Positions 9,450 to 18,191 are shown, counted from the first letter of the stretch. The stretch is DNA of 35,292 bases from Acidobacteria bacterium UBA2161 (GCA_002328835.1 DCWN01000040.1:1-35292), one strand, 5' to 3'. Notes: a model not told the origin generated them from the letters alone. Translations and numbers: made by a program.

Positions 9450-9992
9450 GTGTCGCTCGAAACCACCGCTACCCGCATCCGCCTGCTGCTCTTCGACGTC
9501 GACGGGGTCCTGACCGACGGCCGGGTCGAGGTGCACGCCGACGGGTCGGAATCGAAGCAGTTCCATATCCGCGATGGCGCCGCCATCGTCTGGGCGAATC
9601 GCGCCGGCCTGCTGACGGGTGTGCTGTCGGCGCGCACCTCGGCCGCGACGACGCTCAGGGCGCAACAGCTCAAGATGCCGATTGTCGTGCAGGGCGTCGC
9701 GTCGAAGCTCGACGCCTACGAGCAACTCCTCACCGACCACGGCCTGGCCGACGCCGAGGTCGCCTACATGGGCGACGACCTGCTCGACCTCCAGGTGCTC
9801 GGGCGTGTCGGGCTCTCGGCCGCGCCCGCGGACGCGGCCACCGACGTCCGGCAGCGTGTCGACTGGGTGAGTGCGGCGCGCGGCGGCGCGGGGGCCGCCC
9901 GCGAACTGATCGAACTGGTCCTGCAGGCCCGGGGCCTCTGGCCGCCGATCGCGGAGTCGCCCGAGACCGCGGTCAGCCGTTCCCATGGATAA
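9450..9992 (+). CDS. kdsC: Kdo-8-phosphate phosphatase (HAD superfamily)
   Basis: Dephosphorylates Kdo 8-phosphate to Kdo. The 180-residue product is a capless C0-type HAD phosphatase. Nucleophile motif I is FDVDGVLTDG, with Asp16 and Asp18. Motif II is LSARTS, where many relatives have ITGRxS. The motif III lysine is Lys86, and motif IV is YMGDDLLD with Asp109/Asp110. The GTG at 9450 follows a purine-rich AGAGAG stretch. The 3' end overlaps lapB by eight bases. The position directly after kdsD supports the assignment over other small HAD phosphatases. Confidence 0.93.
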   Translation: MSLETTATRIRLLLFDVDGVLTDGRVEVHADGSESKQFHIRDGAAIVWANRAGLLTGVLSARTSAATTLRAQQLKMPIVVQGVASKLDAYEQLLTDHGLADAEVAYMGDDLLDLQVLGRVGLSAAPADAATDVRQRVDWVSAARGGAGAARELIELVLQARGLWPPIAESPETAVSRSHG

Positions 9993-11220
9993 CGCCGCCT
10001 CCGCCGCGTTCGTCGCCGTCCTCGTGGCGCTCCTCGTCGGCCTGACGGTCGGCAAGGCCTGGGAACGCTACAAGCTGCGCGGCGGCCGCTGGATCGACCG
10101 TCGCAAGGCCCGACAGTCGCCCCACTACATCCTCGGGCTGAACTTCCTCGTCTCGAACCAGATCGACCTGGCCATCGAGGAGTTGAGCAACGCCGCCGGC
10201 CTCGACGCCGATGCGCTCGAAGTGCACATGATTCTGGGCAACCTGTACCGCGAGAAGGGCCAGGTCGGCCGGGCGATCCAGGTGCACCAGGCGTTGTTGC
10301 AGCGCTCGGGCCTCTCCACCATCGAGCATGCCTACGTGCTGCTCTGCCTCGGCCTCGACTTCAAGCGCGGCGGGTTCGTGGATCGCGCGCTCGAAGCGTT
10401 CAACGAAGTGCTCCGCCTGGATCCCAACAACCGCTACGCCCTGCTCAACCTGGAGAAGCTCCACGAGGAGCAGCACCAGTGGGCCGAGGCCTACGCCATC
10501 CGGCAGCGCGCCATGACGCTGGCCGAGCCCGACGCCCAGGACGCGCATCGGGCGATCCTGGCGTTCCTCGAAACCGAGATCGGCCGCGAAGCGCAGCGGA
10601 ACGCCGACCCGAAAGAAGCCATCTCGCGATTCGAGGCGGCCATCGAACTCCAGGACGGCACCGTGCCCGCCTACCTCTATCTGGGCGACGTGCGCCTGGC
10701 CGGCGGCGACGTGAAGGGCGCGATCACCGCCTGGGAACGCGTGGTCGACATGGCGCCCGAGCGCGCCTACCTGGCCTTCGACCGGCTCGCCTCCGCCTAC
10801 CCCAAGGCAGGCGCGCCCGGGAAGTTTCAGGAGTTGTGCCGCGGGCTCATCGCGGCCAACCCGGTCGAATGGCGCGCCCGCCTGGCGCTCGCCCGCCACT
10901 CGGCCGAACGCGGGGCGCTGCGCGAGGCCCTCGAACTACTCTTCGAGGCCCTGGTGCACAACCCCCACGCGTTGTCGATCCACCAGGCGATCTGGAAGAC
11001 GCTGAGCGAACTGGGCCTCGACGCCGCCCTGGTGGCGCAGTACGTCGAGTTGACCCGCGGCGCGGTCTTCTATCTCGACCCGCACGTCTGCACGCACTGC
11101 CGGTACCGCAGTACCGAGCTGCTCTGGCAGTGTCCGCAGTGCCACGAGTGGAGCACCTTCCTCGAGGAACGGATTGCGCCGGCGAAGGACGCGACCGACG
11201 CGCCTCGCGAACGTGACTGA
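9985..11220 (+). CDS. lapB: Lipopolysaccharide assembly protein B (TPR plus rubredoxin-type metal site)
   Basis: LapB (YciM) is an inner-membrane regulator that, in E. coli, directs FtsH proteolysis of LpxC and so balances LPS against phospholipid synthesis. The 411-residue product has an N-terminal membrane segment (about 8-23), a basic stretch, then TPR-type helical repeats from about 47 to 340 (for example RALEAFNEVLRLDPNNRYAL). It ends in a zinc/iron ribbon with Cys369-x2-Cys372 and Cys383-x2-Cys386. This architecture is diagnostic for LapB. The start overlaps kdsC by eight bases, and the Kdo context agrees with a role in LPS control. Confidence 0.9.
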   Translation: MDNAASAAFVAVLVALLVGLTVGKAWERYKLRGGRWIDRRKARQSPHYILGLNFLVSNQIDLAIEELSNAAGLDADALEVHMILGNLYREKGQVGRAIQVHQALLQRSGLSTIEHAYVLLCLGLDFKRGGFVDRALEAFNEVLRLDPNNRYALLNLEKLHEEQHQWAEAYAIRQRAMTLAEPDAQDAHRAILAFLETEIGREAQRNADPKEAISRFEAAIELQDGTVPAYLYLGDVRLAGGDVKGAITAWERVVDMAPERAYLAFDRLASAYPKAGAPGKFQELCRGLIAANPVEWRARLALARHSAERGALREALELLFEALVHNPHALSIHQAIWKTLSELGLDAALVAQYVELTRGAVFYLDPHVCTHCRYRSTELLWQCPQCHEWSTFLEERIAPAKDATDAPRERD

Positions 11221-11241
11221 CAGACGCGCGACCATCACTCG

Positions 11242-11841
11242 ATGCTGAGGATTGCGCTCACCGGCGGCCTCGCCACGGGCAAGAGCCATGTGCGGGCCCG
11301 CATGGCCCAGCTGGGCCTCCCCACCATCGACGCCGACGTCGTCGCCCGGCACGCTGCCCGCGTCGACCAGCCGGCGTGGCACGAGATCCGCGAGCGTTTC
11401 GGCGAGAGTGTGTGCACGGCCGATGGCGCGCTCGATCGCCAGGCGCTCGGCGATATCGTCTTCAACGACGCCGACGCCCGACGCGACCTGGAGCAGATTC
11501 TCCACCCGCGGGTCTACGCCACGATCGCCGCCTGGCTCGATCGGCTGGCCGCCGCGAATACCGACGTCGCCGCCGTCGCCGACATCCCGCTGCTCTATGA
11601 GACCGGGCACGATCGCGACTTCGATTTGGTCGTCGTCACCGAATGCGATCCGGACACCCAGGTCGAGCGGATCATCGCCCGCGACGGCCTGGACGAAGCG
11701 GACGCCCGCCGGCGGATCGCCGCGCAGCTGTCGACGGCGGACAAGGCGGCGGAGGCCGACGTCGTCATCTCGACGGCGGGCACCCTGGCCGAGACCGACG
11801 CCCAGGTCGACCGCTTCGTGATCGGCCTCGGCAGCCGATAG
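11242..11841 (+). CDS. coaE: Dephospho-CoA kinase
   Basis: Phosphorylates dephospho-CoA at the 3' hydroxyl, the last step of coenzyme A synthesis. The 199-residue product has the P-loop GGLATGKS (Gly8-Ser15), the early DAD motif (IDADVVAR), and the substrate-region LHPRVY and DIPLLYETG blocks typical of CoaE. The ending after VVISTAGT is also typical. It starts 21 bases after the lapB stop and is probably the last gene of the plus-strand run. It converges on folD with 12 bases between the stops. Confidence 0.95.
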   Translation: MLRIALTGGLATGKSHVRARMAQLGLPTIDADVVARHAARVDQPAWHEIRERFGESVCTADGALDRQALGDIVFNDADARRDLEQILHPRVYATIAAWLDRLAAANTDVAAVADIPLLYETGHDRDFDLVVVTECDPDTQVERIIARDGLDEADARRRIAAQLSTADKAAEADVVISTAGTLAETDAQVDRFVIGLGSR

Positions 11842-11853
11842 CCCTGATCGGAC

Positions 11854-12789
11854 TCAGCCGTCCACGCCCAGGCGGATCTCGGCCGCGCGCACCGTATTCA
11901 CCATCAACATCGCCACCGTCATCGGGCCGACGCCCCCGGGCACCGGTGTGAAGGCGCCGGCGGTGTCGGCAACCGCTGGGTGCACGTCGCCGATGAGCAG
12001 CGCACCCCGCTTCGCGAAGGCCGCCAGCCGCGGCGAGTCGGCGGGCAGCAGGTCCCGGATCGTCGCCGCGTCGGCCACGCGGTTGATGCCCACATCGACA
12101 ACGGTCGCGCCGGGCCTGACATATTCGGGCGTCACGAAGGCCGGCCGCCCGAGCGCCGCCACGAGAATCTCGGCCTCGCGCGCCACGGCCGGCAGTTCGC
12201 GTGTCCGCGAGTGGCAGATGGTCACCGTGGCATGCCGGTGCAGCAACAGCATGGCCACGGGTTTCCCGACGATCTGGCTGCGCCCGATGACGACCGCGCG
12301 CCGGCCGGCCAACTCGATGCCGCTGCGATCGAGCAACTCGAGGATGCCGGCGGGCGTGCACGGCGCGAACCGCGGACGCGCCTGGACGAGGCGCCCGACG
12401 TTGGCGGGATGGAAGCCGTCGACGTCCTTCAACGGATCGATCGCGTCGAACAGCGCTCGCTCGGCCTCCGGACCAAGCGCGGCGGGCAGCGGGGACTGGA
12501 CCAGGATGCCGTCGTGGTCGTCACTGGCGTTGAACCGCTCCACGACCTGGCGGGCCGCCTCGAGCGTGGCGGTCGACGGCAGCGAGACGACCTCGACGGA
12601 GAGCCCGATCTCGGCGCCCGCCCTGGACTTGGTTCCGACGTAGACCTGGGACGCCGGGTCGTCACCGACGAGCAGGATGCCCAGCGTGGGAGGACGGCCC
12701 AGGCGCCGCGTGCAGGCCGCGACCCGCGGCACCAGTTCGGATCGGATATCCGCCGCGGTGCCCTTGCCATCGAGGAGTCTGGCACTCAT
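11854..12789 (-). CDS. folD: Bifunctional methylenetetrahydrofolate dehydrogenase/methenyltetrahydrofolate cyclohydrolase
   Basis: Interconverts 5,10-methylene- and 10-formyl-tetrahydrofolate with NADP. The 311-residue product is slightly longer than the usual 280-300. The catalytic lysine lies in YVGTKSRAGAEIG. QSPLP, DVDGFHP, PCTPAG, the nucleotide-binding GRSQIVGKP, and the C-terminal PVPGGVGPMT are all present. The gene is monocistronic by position, converging on coaE. Its ATG lies eight bases after an extended -10 box, so the mRNA is probably leaderless. Confidence 0.96.
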   Translation of the reverse strand: MSARLLDGKGTAADIRSELVPRVAACTRRLGRPPTLGILLVGDDPASQVYVGTKSRAGAEIGLSVEVVSLPSTATLEAARQVVERFNASDDHDGILVQSPLPAALGPEAERALFDAIDPLKDVDGFHPANVGRLVQARPRFAPCTPAGILELLDRSGIELAGRRAVVIGRSQIVGKPVAMLLLHRHATVTICHSRTRELPAVAREAEILVAALGRPAFVTPEYVRPGATVVDVGINRVADAATIRDLLPADSPRLAAFAKRGALLIGDVHPAVADTAGAFTPVPGGVGPMTVAMLMVNTVRAAEIRLGVDG

Positions 12790-12797
12790 GCCGCGGC

Positions 12798-12806
12798 ATT
12801 CTAGCA
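12798..12806 (-). promoter_or_regulatory. Extended -10 promoter element for folD
   Basis: On the minus strand TGC precedes TAGAAT (12806 down to 12798), five of six matches. Eight bases separate it from the ATG at 12789. The box overlaps a sequence shared with the palindromic element after pyrG. Confidence 0.5.
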
Positions 12807-12825
12807 GCCCGTGCTCAAAGAGCCG
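12801..12825. repeat. Partial copy of the pyrG-kdsA palindrome arm
   Basis: CTAGCAGCCCGTG here is identical to the left arm at 7396-7408. After three changed bases it continues with AAAG, one further change, and GCCG at matching spacing. The matching right arm is not present. It may be a decayed or fragmentary copy, or chance with a shared function. Confidence 0.35.
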
Positions 12826-12865
12826 CGTCGCCGCGAAACCCCGTCCGGCTCCGACAGTTTCGGCT

Positions 12866-12893
12866 TTGGTACCCTCGCGAAGTCCAGTAGAAT
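12866..12893 (+). promoter_or_regulatory. Candidate promoter for the NSS transporter gene
   Basis: TAGAAT at 12888-12893 has a weak -35, TTGGTA, at 12866-12871 with a 16-base spacer. Transcription from about 12900 would leave a leader of roughly 39 bases with a GAGAGGG ribosome-binding site before the start. Confidence 0.4.
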
Positions 12894-12938
12894 GCCGCCG
12901 CTCCTGGAGAGCAGAGGACGACTCGGCCTGAGAGGGCG

Positions 12939-14306
12939 ATGGCGATGACTGATCGCGGCACCTGGGGATCTCGGTTTGGCTTCGTGCTCGCCGCCGCCGG
13001 CTCGGCGGTCGGGCTGGGCAATATCTGGGGCTTCCCGACCCAGGTCGGACAAGGCGGCGGCGCCGCGTTCGTGCTGCTCTACCTGGCGTGCATCGTCTTC
13101 ATCTGCTTCCCGATCCTGATCGCCGAACTGGCCCTGGGCCGGCGGACGCAGACCGACCCGGTCGGCGCCTTCCGCGCGGTTCAGCCGAACTCACGATGGT
13201 GGATGGCTGGCGCGATATTCGTTGCCGCCGGTGTCGGCATCCTGTCGTTCTACGCGGTGATCGCGGGCTGGACGCTCGCCTACATCTGGTTCGCCGCCAC
13301 CGGCGCCGCGGGCTCGAGCGCCGAGGAAATCGGCGCGTTCTTCACCGAGTTCACGTCCAGTGGGCCGGTCAACCTGTTTCTGACGTTCGTCATCATGGCC
13401 GTGACCGGGGGCGTCCTGCTGGGCGGCGTCCGATCGGGCATCGAACGGATGACGAAACTGATGATGCCGATGCTGATCGGGTTGCTGCTCATTCTGGCGG
13501 CCCGCGCCGTCACGCTGCCCGGTGCGGCCGAGGGCCTCGCCTACTACCTGCGGCCGGATTTCAGCAGAGTCTTCGACATCGGCACCGTCAACGCCGCGCT
13601 GGGCCAGGCCTTCTTCTCGCTCAGCCTCGGCATGGGAACCATGCTCGTCTATGGCAGCTACCTGACCCGGCGCGAGGGGATCGCCAAGGCCGCGCTGATG
13701 GTCGTCGGGCTCGACACCGCCATCGCGCTGCTGGCGGGCTTCATCATCTTCCCGTCGGGCTTTTCGATCCCGGGCTTCGACCCCAGCGCGAGCGGGCCGG
13801 GGCTGATCTTCGTCGTCCTGCCTCGCCTCTTCGCGACACTCCCGGGAGGCAGCCTCTTCGGCGCCGCGTTCTTCATCCTCCTGACCATGGCCGCGCTGAC
13901 CTCGGCCGTCTCCCTCCTCGAGGTCCCGGTCGCTCATTGCATCGACGCGCACGGCTGGCCCCGCCGGAAGGCGGTCATCGTCATGACGCTCGGCACGTTC
14001 TGCCTCGCCGCGCCATCCGCGCTGGCCAACGGTGCATCCCGCTTCTTCAGCGCGCTGCCCGTGGTCGGGATGGACTTCCAGACGCTGATGATCACGATGT
14101 GGAACAACTTCGCCCTGCCGATAGGCGGATTCCTGACGGCGGTGTTTGTCGGCTACGTCTGGCGGATCGACAAGGCGCTCGAGGAACTCCTGGCCGAGCA
14201 GGCCTGGTTCCCGGGGCGCCAGTTGTGGGGCGTCTTGATCCGCTACGCCTGTCCGTTCGCTATTGTGGTCATCCTCGTCTACACCGTGCTGTCGATGATC
14301 GGCTGA
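12939..14306 (+). CDS. Na+-dependent amino-acid transporter, NSS/SNF family
   Basis: Secondary transporter of the neurotransmitter:sodium symporter family (LeuT, MhsT and Tyt1 are bacterial members). These import amino acids with Na+. The 455-residue product opens with the family hallmark GSAVGLGNIWGFP, the unwound part of helix 1 that binds Na+ and substrate. I count 11-12 hydrophobic segments across the protein. Substrate cannot be read from sequence; hydrophobic or aromatic amino acids are common in the family. The ATG at 12939 follows GAGAGGG closely; an ATG six bases later is an alternative. A second Na+ symporter gene follows after 37 bases and is probably cotranscribed. Confidence 0.93.
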   Translation: MAMTDRGTWGSRFGFVLAAAGSAVGLGNIWGFPTQVGQGGGAAFVLLYLACIVFICFPILIAELALGRRTQTDPVGAFRAVQPNSRWWMAGAIFVAAGVGILSFYAVIAGWTLAYIWFAATGAAGSSAEEIGAFFTEFTSSGPVNLFLTFVIMAVTGGVLLGGVRSGIERMTKLMMPMLIGLLLILAARAVTLPGAAEGLAYYLRPDFSRVFDIGTVNAALGQAFFSLSLGMGTMLVYGSYLTRREGIAKAALMVVGLDTAIALLAGFIIFPSGFSIPGFDPSASGPGLIFVVLPRLFATLPGGSLFGAAFFILLTMAALTSAVSLLEVPVAHCIDAHGWPRRKAVIVMTLGTFCLAAPSALANGASRFFSALPVVGMDFQTLMITMWNNFALPIGGFLTAVFVGYVWRIDKALEELLAEQAWFPGRQLWGVLIRYACPFAIVVILVYTVLSMIG

Positions 14307-14343
14307 GACTCGCGCGCCGACCGCCGCGACCAAGGAGCCCTGG

Positions 14344-15735
14344 ATGGAAGACCTGACGAACCAAATCCTGGCCGTCGACAGCTTCGTGTACCGGTGGTAT
14401 CTCATGCCAGCGGTCCTCCTCCTCGTCGGCGCACTCATCACCGTCAGGACCGGCCTGGTCCAGATCCGCCGATTCCCGGTGGCCGTCCGGACGGTCTTCG
14501 CCGGCGCCTTCCAGAAGGGTGGAGGGAAGGACGGAACGATCACGCCGTTTCAGGCGCTGTCGACCGCGCTCGCCTCGACCGTCGGCAACGGCAACATCGG
14601 CGGCGTGGCGACGGCGATCATCATCGGCGGGCCGGGCGCCATCTTCTGGATGTGGGTCTGCGCCGCGGTCGGCATGGCGACGAAGTACGCGGAGGCGGTG
14701 TTGGGCGTCCACTACCGCGTGACGCGCGAGACCGGCGAACTGGCCGCTGGGCCGATGTACTACATCACCGGCGGCATCAAGAACCAGACGTTCGCCAAGC
14801 CGCTGGCCTACGCCTTCGCGTTCTTCGGCGCCGTCACGGCGCTGCTGGGCACTGGCAACATGGCCCAGTCGAACACCGTCGCCCGCACCTTCGTCGAGGC
14901 GGCGAGCACGATCTTCGGGCTCGACGTGCCGCACTGGGTGCCGGGCCTGCTCATCACCATCTTCGTCGGCCTCGTCCTCCTGGGCGGCATCCAGCGAATC
15001 GCGGCGGTCGCCGAGACCCTCGTACCGTCGATGATCGTCCTCTACGTCACCACGGCCCTGATCTACATCCTGCTCAACATCACGCATCTGCCGGCGGTCT
15101 TCGGGCTGATCATCTCGCGCGCGTTCTCGCCGTCGGCTGCGGTGGGCGGTTTCGTAGGCGCGTCGGTCGCTCAGGCCTTGGCTGCCGGCATCAGTCGCGG
15201 CGTCCTCTCGAACGAAGCCGGCCTCGGAAGCGCCCCGATCGCGCACGGCATCGCCAAGGTGAATCACCCGGCCGAGCAGGGCGTCGTCGGGTTGTTCGAG
15301 GTCTTCGTCGACACGATCCTCGTCTGCTCGATGACGGCGTTCATCATCCTGTCGTCGGGCCTCTGGACCGACCCGGCATATCAGGCGTCGAGCGGCGACC
15401 TGACGGCCGCCGCCCTGAGTACCAACATCCCGTTCGCCTCGCTGATCGTGGCGCTGTGCTCGTTCCTGTTCGGCTTCTCGACCCTGATCGGCTGGTACTA
15501 CTACGGCGAGAAGTGCTTCGAATTCATGGTCGGCTCGAAGATGATCATGCCGTATCGGATGCTGTTCACGGCGCTCGTCATGGTCGGTGCCGTCATCGAC
15601 GTGCCGGTGGTCTGGGCGATCGGCACTCTGCTGAACGGCTTCATGGCGTTTCCGAATCTGATCGGCCTGGTCTTTCTGGTGGGAACGGTGAAGAAGCTGA
15701 CGACGGAGTACTTCGAGAACAAGGCGGGCACGTAG
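14344..15735 (+). CDS. Sodium:alanine symporter, AGCS family
   Basis: Imports alanine or glycine with Na+ (AlsT/AgcS relatives). The 463-residue polytopic product has the family blocks TVGNGNIGGVATAI (about 79-92), GPMYYITGGI, GTGNMAQSN and SNEAGLGSAPIAHG, with 10-11 hydrophobic segments. The ATG at 14344 follows AAGGAG at a good distance. Together with the preceding NSS gene it suggests reliance on a sodium gradient for amino-acid uptake. No dedicated regulator or terminator is evident downstream. Confidence 0.95.
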   Translation: MEDLTNQILAVDSFVYRWYLMPAVLLLVGALITVRTGLVQIRRFPVAVRTVFAGAFQKGGGKDGTITPFQALSTALASTVGNGNIGGVATAIIIGGPGAIFWMWVCAAVGMATKYAEAVLGVHYRVTRETGELAAGPMYYITGGIKNQTFAKPLAYAFAFFGAVTALLGTGNMAQSNTVARTFVEAASTIFGLDVPHWVPGLLITIFVGLVLLGGIQRIAAVAETLVPSMIVLYVTTALIYILLNITHLPAVFGLIISRAFSPSAAVGGFVGASVAQALAAGISRGVLSNEAGLGSAPIAHGIAKVNHPAEQGVVGLFEVFVDTILVCSMTAFIILSSGLWTDPAYQASSGDLTAAALSTNIPFASLIVALCSFLFGFSTLIGWYYYGEKCFEFMVGSKMIMPYRMLFTALVMVGAVIDVPVVWAIGTLLNGFMAFPNLIGLVFLVGTVKKLTTEYFENKAGT

Positions 15736-16111
15736 GGTAGCGTGGACCGAGGGTGCGATCGTAGATGTCGCGGCGCGGGGCGAGGGCGCGTCGGGCTCAG
15801 ACACCCTCGCACGCCGACGGCAGCTTCGGCTGGCCTGGGAATAAGAGAGGGCCCGGCCGTCGACGCGCTGCGGAACTCGCCGACGACCCTCATCCCCGGC
15901 GCCGGCCGCTCGACCCGAGCTCGCGGCTGGGCGTTGCGCTGGTCGATCCCTTCTTAGGGAGGCGGCCGCCCAGACGCTCGACTTGGAAGAACCGCTTCGG
16001 CAAAGATTCGCCCGGCCAACCCATGGCTCACTCCGTGGAGCCACCCCGATTCACCTCTCCAACGGCCGACGACGGGATCGACGGCGCAATGCCCAGTCGC
16101 GCGCTCAGCGA
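15736..16111. other. Convergent intergenic region without a recognised gene
   Basis: This 376-base, GC-rich gap separates the convergent AGCS and thiE genes. It holds short inverted repeats: TCCC/GGGA around 15947-15960, the palindrome GGCGGCCGCC at 15961-15970, and TGGCTC/GAGCCA at 16024-16043 with an eight-base loop. None is followed by a run of T, so I cannot call a classical terminator. I compared it mentally with tmRNA, RNase P RNA, 6S and SRP RNA and recognised none. Short ORFs here look like chance. Confidence 0.5.
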
Positions 16112-16777
16112 TCACGCCTTCTCGAGAGCTTCGAGGAACTCAGCGGTCCGCCGCTCGGGGTCTCCGCCCACGAGCAGGTCGGAGATCACCGCGACCGCCG
16201 TCGCCCCGGCGGCGATGACGTCGGGTGCCCGCGAGAGGGTGATGCCGCCGATCGCGACGACCGCGATGCCCGGCATCCCACCGGCGCGTCCGGCCGCTTG
16301 CTCGACCAGTGCCAACCCTAACACCGCGTCGGCCTCGGCCTTGGTGCCGGTCGGGTAGACCGGCCCGACGGCAGCATAGGAAATCGGCTCATCGAGTGCC
16401 GCCTCGAACTGCGTCAGGCTATGCGTCGAAAGGCCCACCACCGCCTCGGGCCCGACGATGCGGCGTGCCGCCGCCGCCGGCAGGTCGTCCTGCCCGACGT
16501 GCACGCCCCCCGCGCCTGCGAGAAACGCCAGGTCGGCCCGGTCGTTGACGACGACCGTCGCGCCGTATCGCGCCCCGAGCGCCACCAGCGCCTCGGCCCA
16601 GGCCAGCACGACCGCGCTCGAGGCCGACTTGGCCCGCAGCTGGACTAGCCGCGCCCCGCCCCGCATCATCGCCTCCGCGACCGCGGGCACGTCCCAGCCC
16701 TGGTCCGCCGACAGCTCCGCATCGATGATGGGATAGAGAGGTGGCAGCGCGGTCATCGGGGTGGGACGGGAGGCCAT
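16112..16777 (-). CDS. thiE: Thiamine-phosphate synthase
   Basis: Couples the hydroxymethylpyrimidine diphosphate and thiazole phosphate moieties into thiamine phosphate. The 221-residue TIM-barrel product shows VQLRAKS (the family's QLR-x-K motif), VVNDRADLAFLAGAGGVHVGQDDLP (diphosphate and substrate binding, quoted as adjoining motifs VVNDRADLA and GVHVGQDDLP), GLSTHS, GPVYPTGTK and AIGGI. The frame stays open upstream into accC, but conservation begins at about PLYPIID. The ATG at 16777 is used here and an ATG at 16756 is equally possible. It is the last gene of the minus-strand run, 43 bases after accC. No thiamine riboswitch is visible in that gap. Confidence 0.9.
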   Translation of the reverse strand: MASRPTPMTALPPLYPIIDAELSADQGWDVPAVAEAMMRGGARLVQLRAKSASSAVVLAWAEALVALGARYGATVVVNDRADLAFLAGAGGVHVGQDDLPAAAARRIVGPEAVVGLSTHSLTQFEAALDEPISYAAVGPVYPTGTKAEADAVLGLALVEQAAGRAGGMPGIAVVAIGGITLSRAPDVIAAGATAVAVISDLLVGGDPERRTAEFLEALEKA

Positions 16778-16820
16778 GCGGGCGGGCGCGCCACGCGCGC
16801 CGAGAGGCGGAGAACGGTGG

Positions 16821-18191
16821 CTAGACCGCTTTCGCCAAGCGCTTCCGTTCGCGTTCGGCCTGGAAGTGCTCCATGAACGTCGTATCGAACTCGCCAGCCA
16901 CGAACGCCGGATCGGCCAGGAGGGCCCGATGCAGCGGGATCGTCGTCTCGATCCCCTCGATGACCGACATGTCGAGGGTCCGCCGCAGCCGCGCGATCGC
17001 CTCGGCGCGGTCGCGTCCGTGTGCCACCACCTTGGCCACCATCGAGTCGTAAAACGGCGAGACCGTGCAGCCGGCATGGGCGTAGGTGTCCAGCCTGACA
17101 CCCGGCCCGCCCAGGACGCTGAACGTCTCGATGACACCCGGGGACGGCACGAACGTGTCGGGGTTCTCGGCGTTGACGCGGCACTCGATCGCGTGGCCGC
17201 GCAGCTTGACGTCGCTCTGCTTGAACCCGAGCCGCTCGCCCGCCGCGATGTTGATCTGCGCCTTGACGATATCGATCCCGGTGATCATCTCGGTCACGGG
17301 ATGCTCGACCTGAAGCCGCGTGTTGGCTTCCATGAAGTAGAAGTTCTTCTCGCCGTCCATGAGGAACTCGAACGTGCCGGCATTGTGGTACTCCACCGCC
17401 TTGGCGGCATCCACCACGGTGTTCCCCAGCTTCTTCCGCATCCGGTCGGTCAAGGCCACCGAGGGCGCCTCTTCCAGCAGCTTCTGATGCCGGCGCTGGA
17501 TGGAGCACTCGCGTTCCCCAAGGTGCACGACGGCCCCGTGCTCGTCGGCCAGCACCTGCACCTCGATGTGGCGTGGCGCCTCGACGAACTTCTCGATGTA
17601 GACGTCGCCGATGCCGAACGCGGTCTCGGCTTCGTGCTGGGCGGTCTGGAACGCGCCTTCCAGCTCGTGCGCCGAGCGCACGACCCGCAGACCACGCCCG
17701 CCACCTCCCGCGGTCGCCTTGATGATGATCGGGAACCCGAGTTCCTTGGCCAGCGCGTCGGCCTTCTCGAGATCCTCGATCGGCCCTTCACTGCCCGGCA
17801 GGACCGGCACCCCGGCCCGCTTCATGGCGCGCCGCGCCCGGGCCTTGTCGCCCATTAGCCGGATCACCGTCGGGTCGGGCCCGATGAACTTGATCTGGCA
17901 GGCTTCGCACACTTCGGCGAAGTAGGCACTCTCGGACAGAAAGCCGTAGCCGGGATGGACGCCATCGGCGCCCGTGATCTCGGCCGCGCTGATCACCGCC
18001 GGCACGTTGAGATAGCTGTCGACGCTGCGCTCGGGTCCGATGCAGACCGCCTCGTCCGCGAACCCGACGTGCAGCGCGTGCTCGTCGGCATCTGAGTACA
18101 CCGCAACGGTGCTGATGCCGAGCTCCCGGCAGGCCTGAAGGACCCGCAGCGCGATCTCGCCCCGGTTGGCGATCAGAACCTTCTTGAACAT
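16821..18191 (-). CDS. accC: Acetyl-CoA carboxylase, biotin carboxylase subunit
   Basis: ATP-dependent carboxylation of biotin on AccB, the first half-reaction of malonyl-CoA synthesis. The 456-residue product begins MFKKVLIANRGEIALRV. It carries the ATP-grasp glycine loop GGGGRGLRVV (about 164-173), ERECSIQRRHQK, MEANTRLQVEHPVTE and the C-terminal domain ending near KRLAKAV. Length and order match E. coli AccC (449). It starts 11 bases after the accB stop, the usual accB-accC pair. The carboxyltransferase genes accA and accD are not in the window. Confidence 0.97.
   Translation of the reverse strand: MFKKVLIANRGEIALRVLQACRELGISTVAVYSDADEHALHVGFADEAVCIGPERSVDSYLNVPAVISAAEITGADGVHPGYGFLSESAYFAEVCEACQIKFIGPDPTVIRLMGDKARARRAMKRAGVPVLPGSEGPIEDLEKADALAKELGFPIIIKATAGGGGRGLRVVRSAHELEGAFQTAQHEAETAFGIGDVYIEKFVEAPRHIEVQVLADEHGAVVHLGERECSIQRRHQKLLEEAPSVALTDRMRKKLGNTVVDAAKAVEYHNAGTFEFLMDGEKNFYFMEANTRLQVEHPVTEMITGIDIVKAQINIAAGERLGFKQSDVKLRGHAIECRVNAENPDTFVPSPGVIETFSVLGGPGVRLDTYAHAGCTVSPFYDSMVAKVVAHGRDRAEAIARLRRTLDMSVIEGIETTIPLHRALLADPAFVAGEFDTTFMEHFQAERERKRLAKAV

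Noticed and set aside
16778..16820. Possible thiamine riboswitch before thiE
   Set aside because: Only 43 bases separate accC and thiE and nothing resembles the TPP aptamer core; thiE is probably read from the upstream operon.
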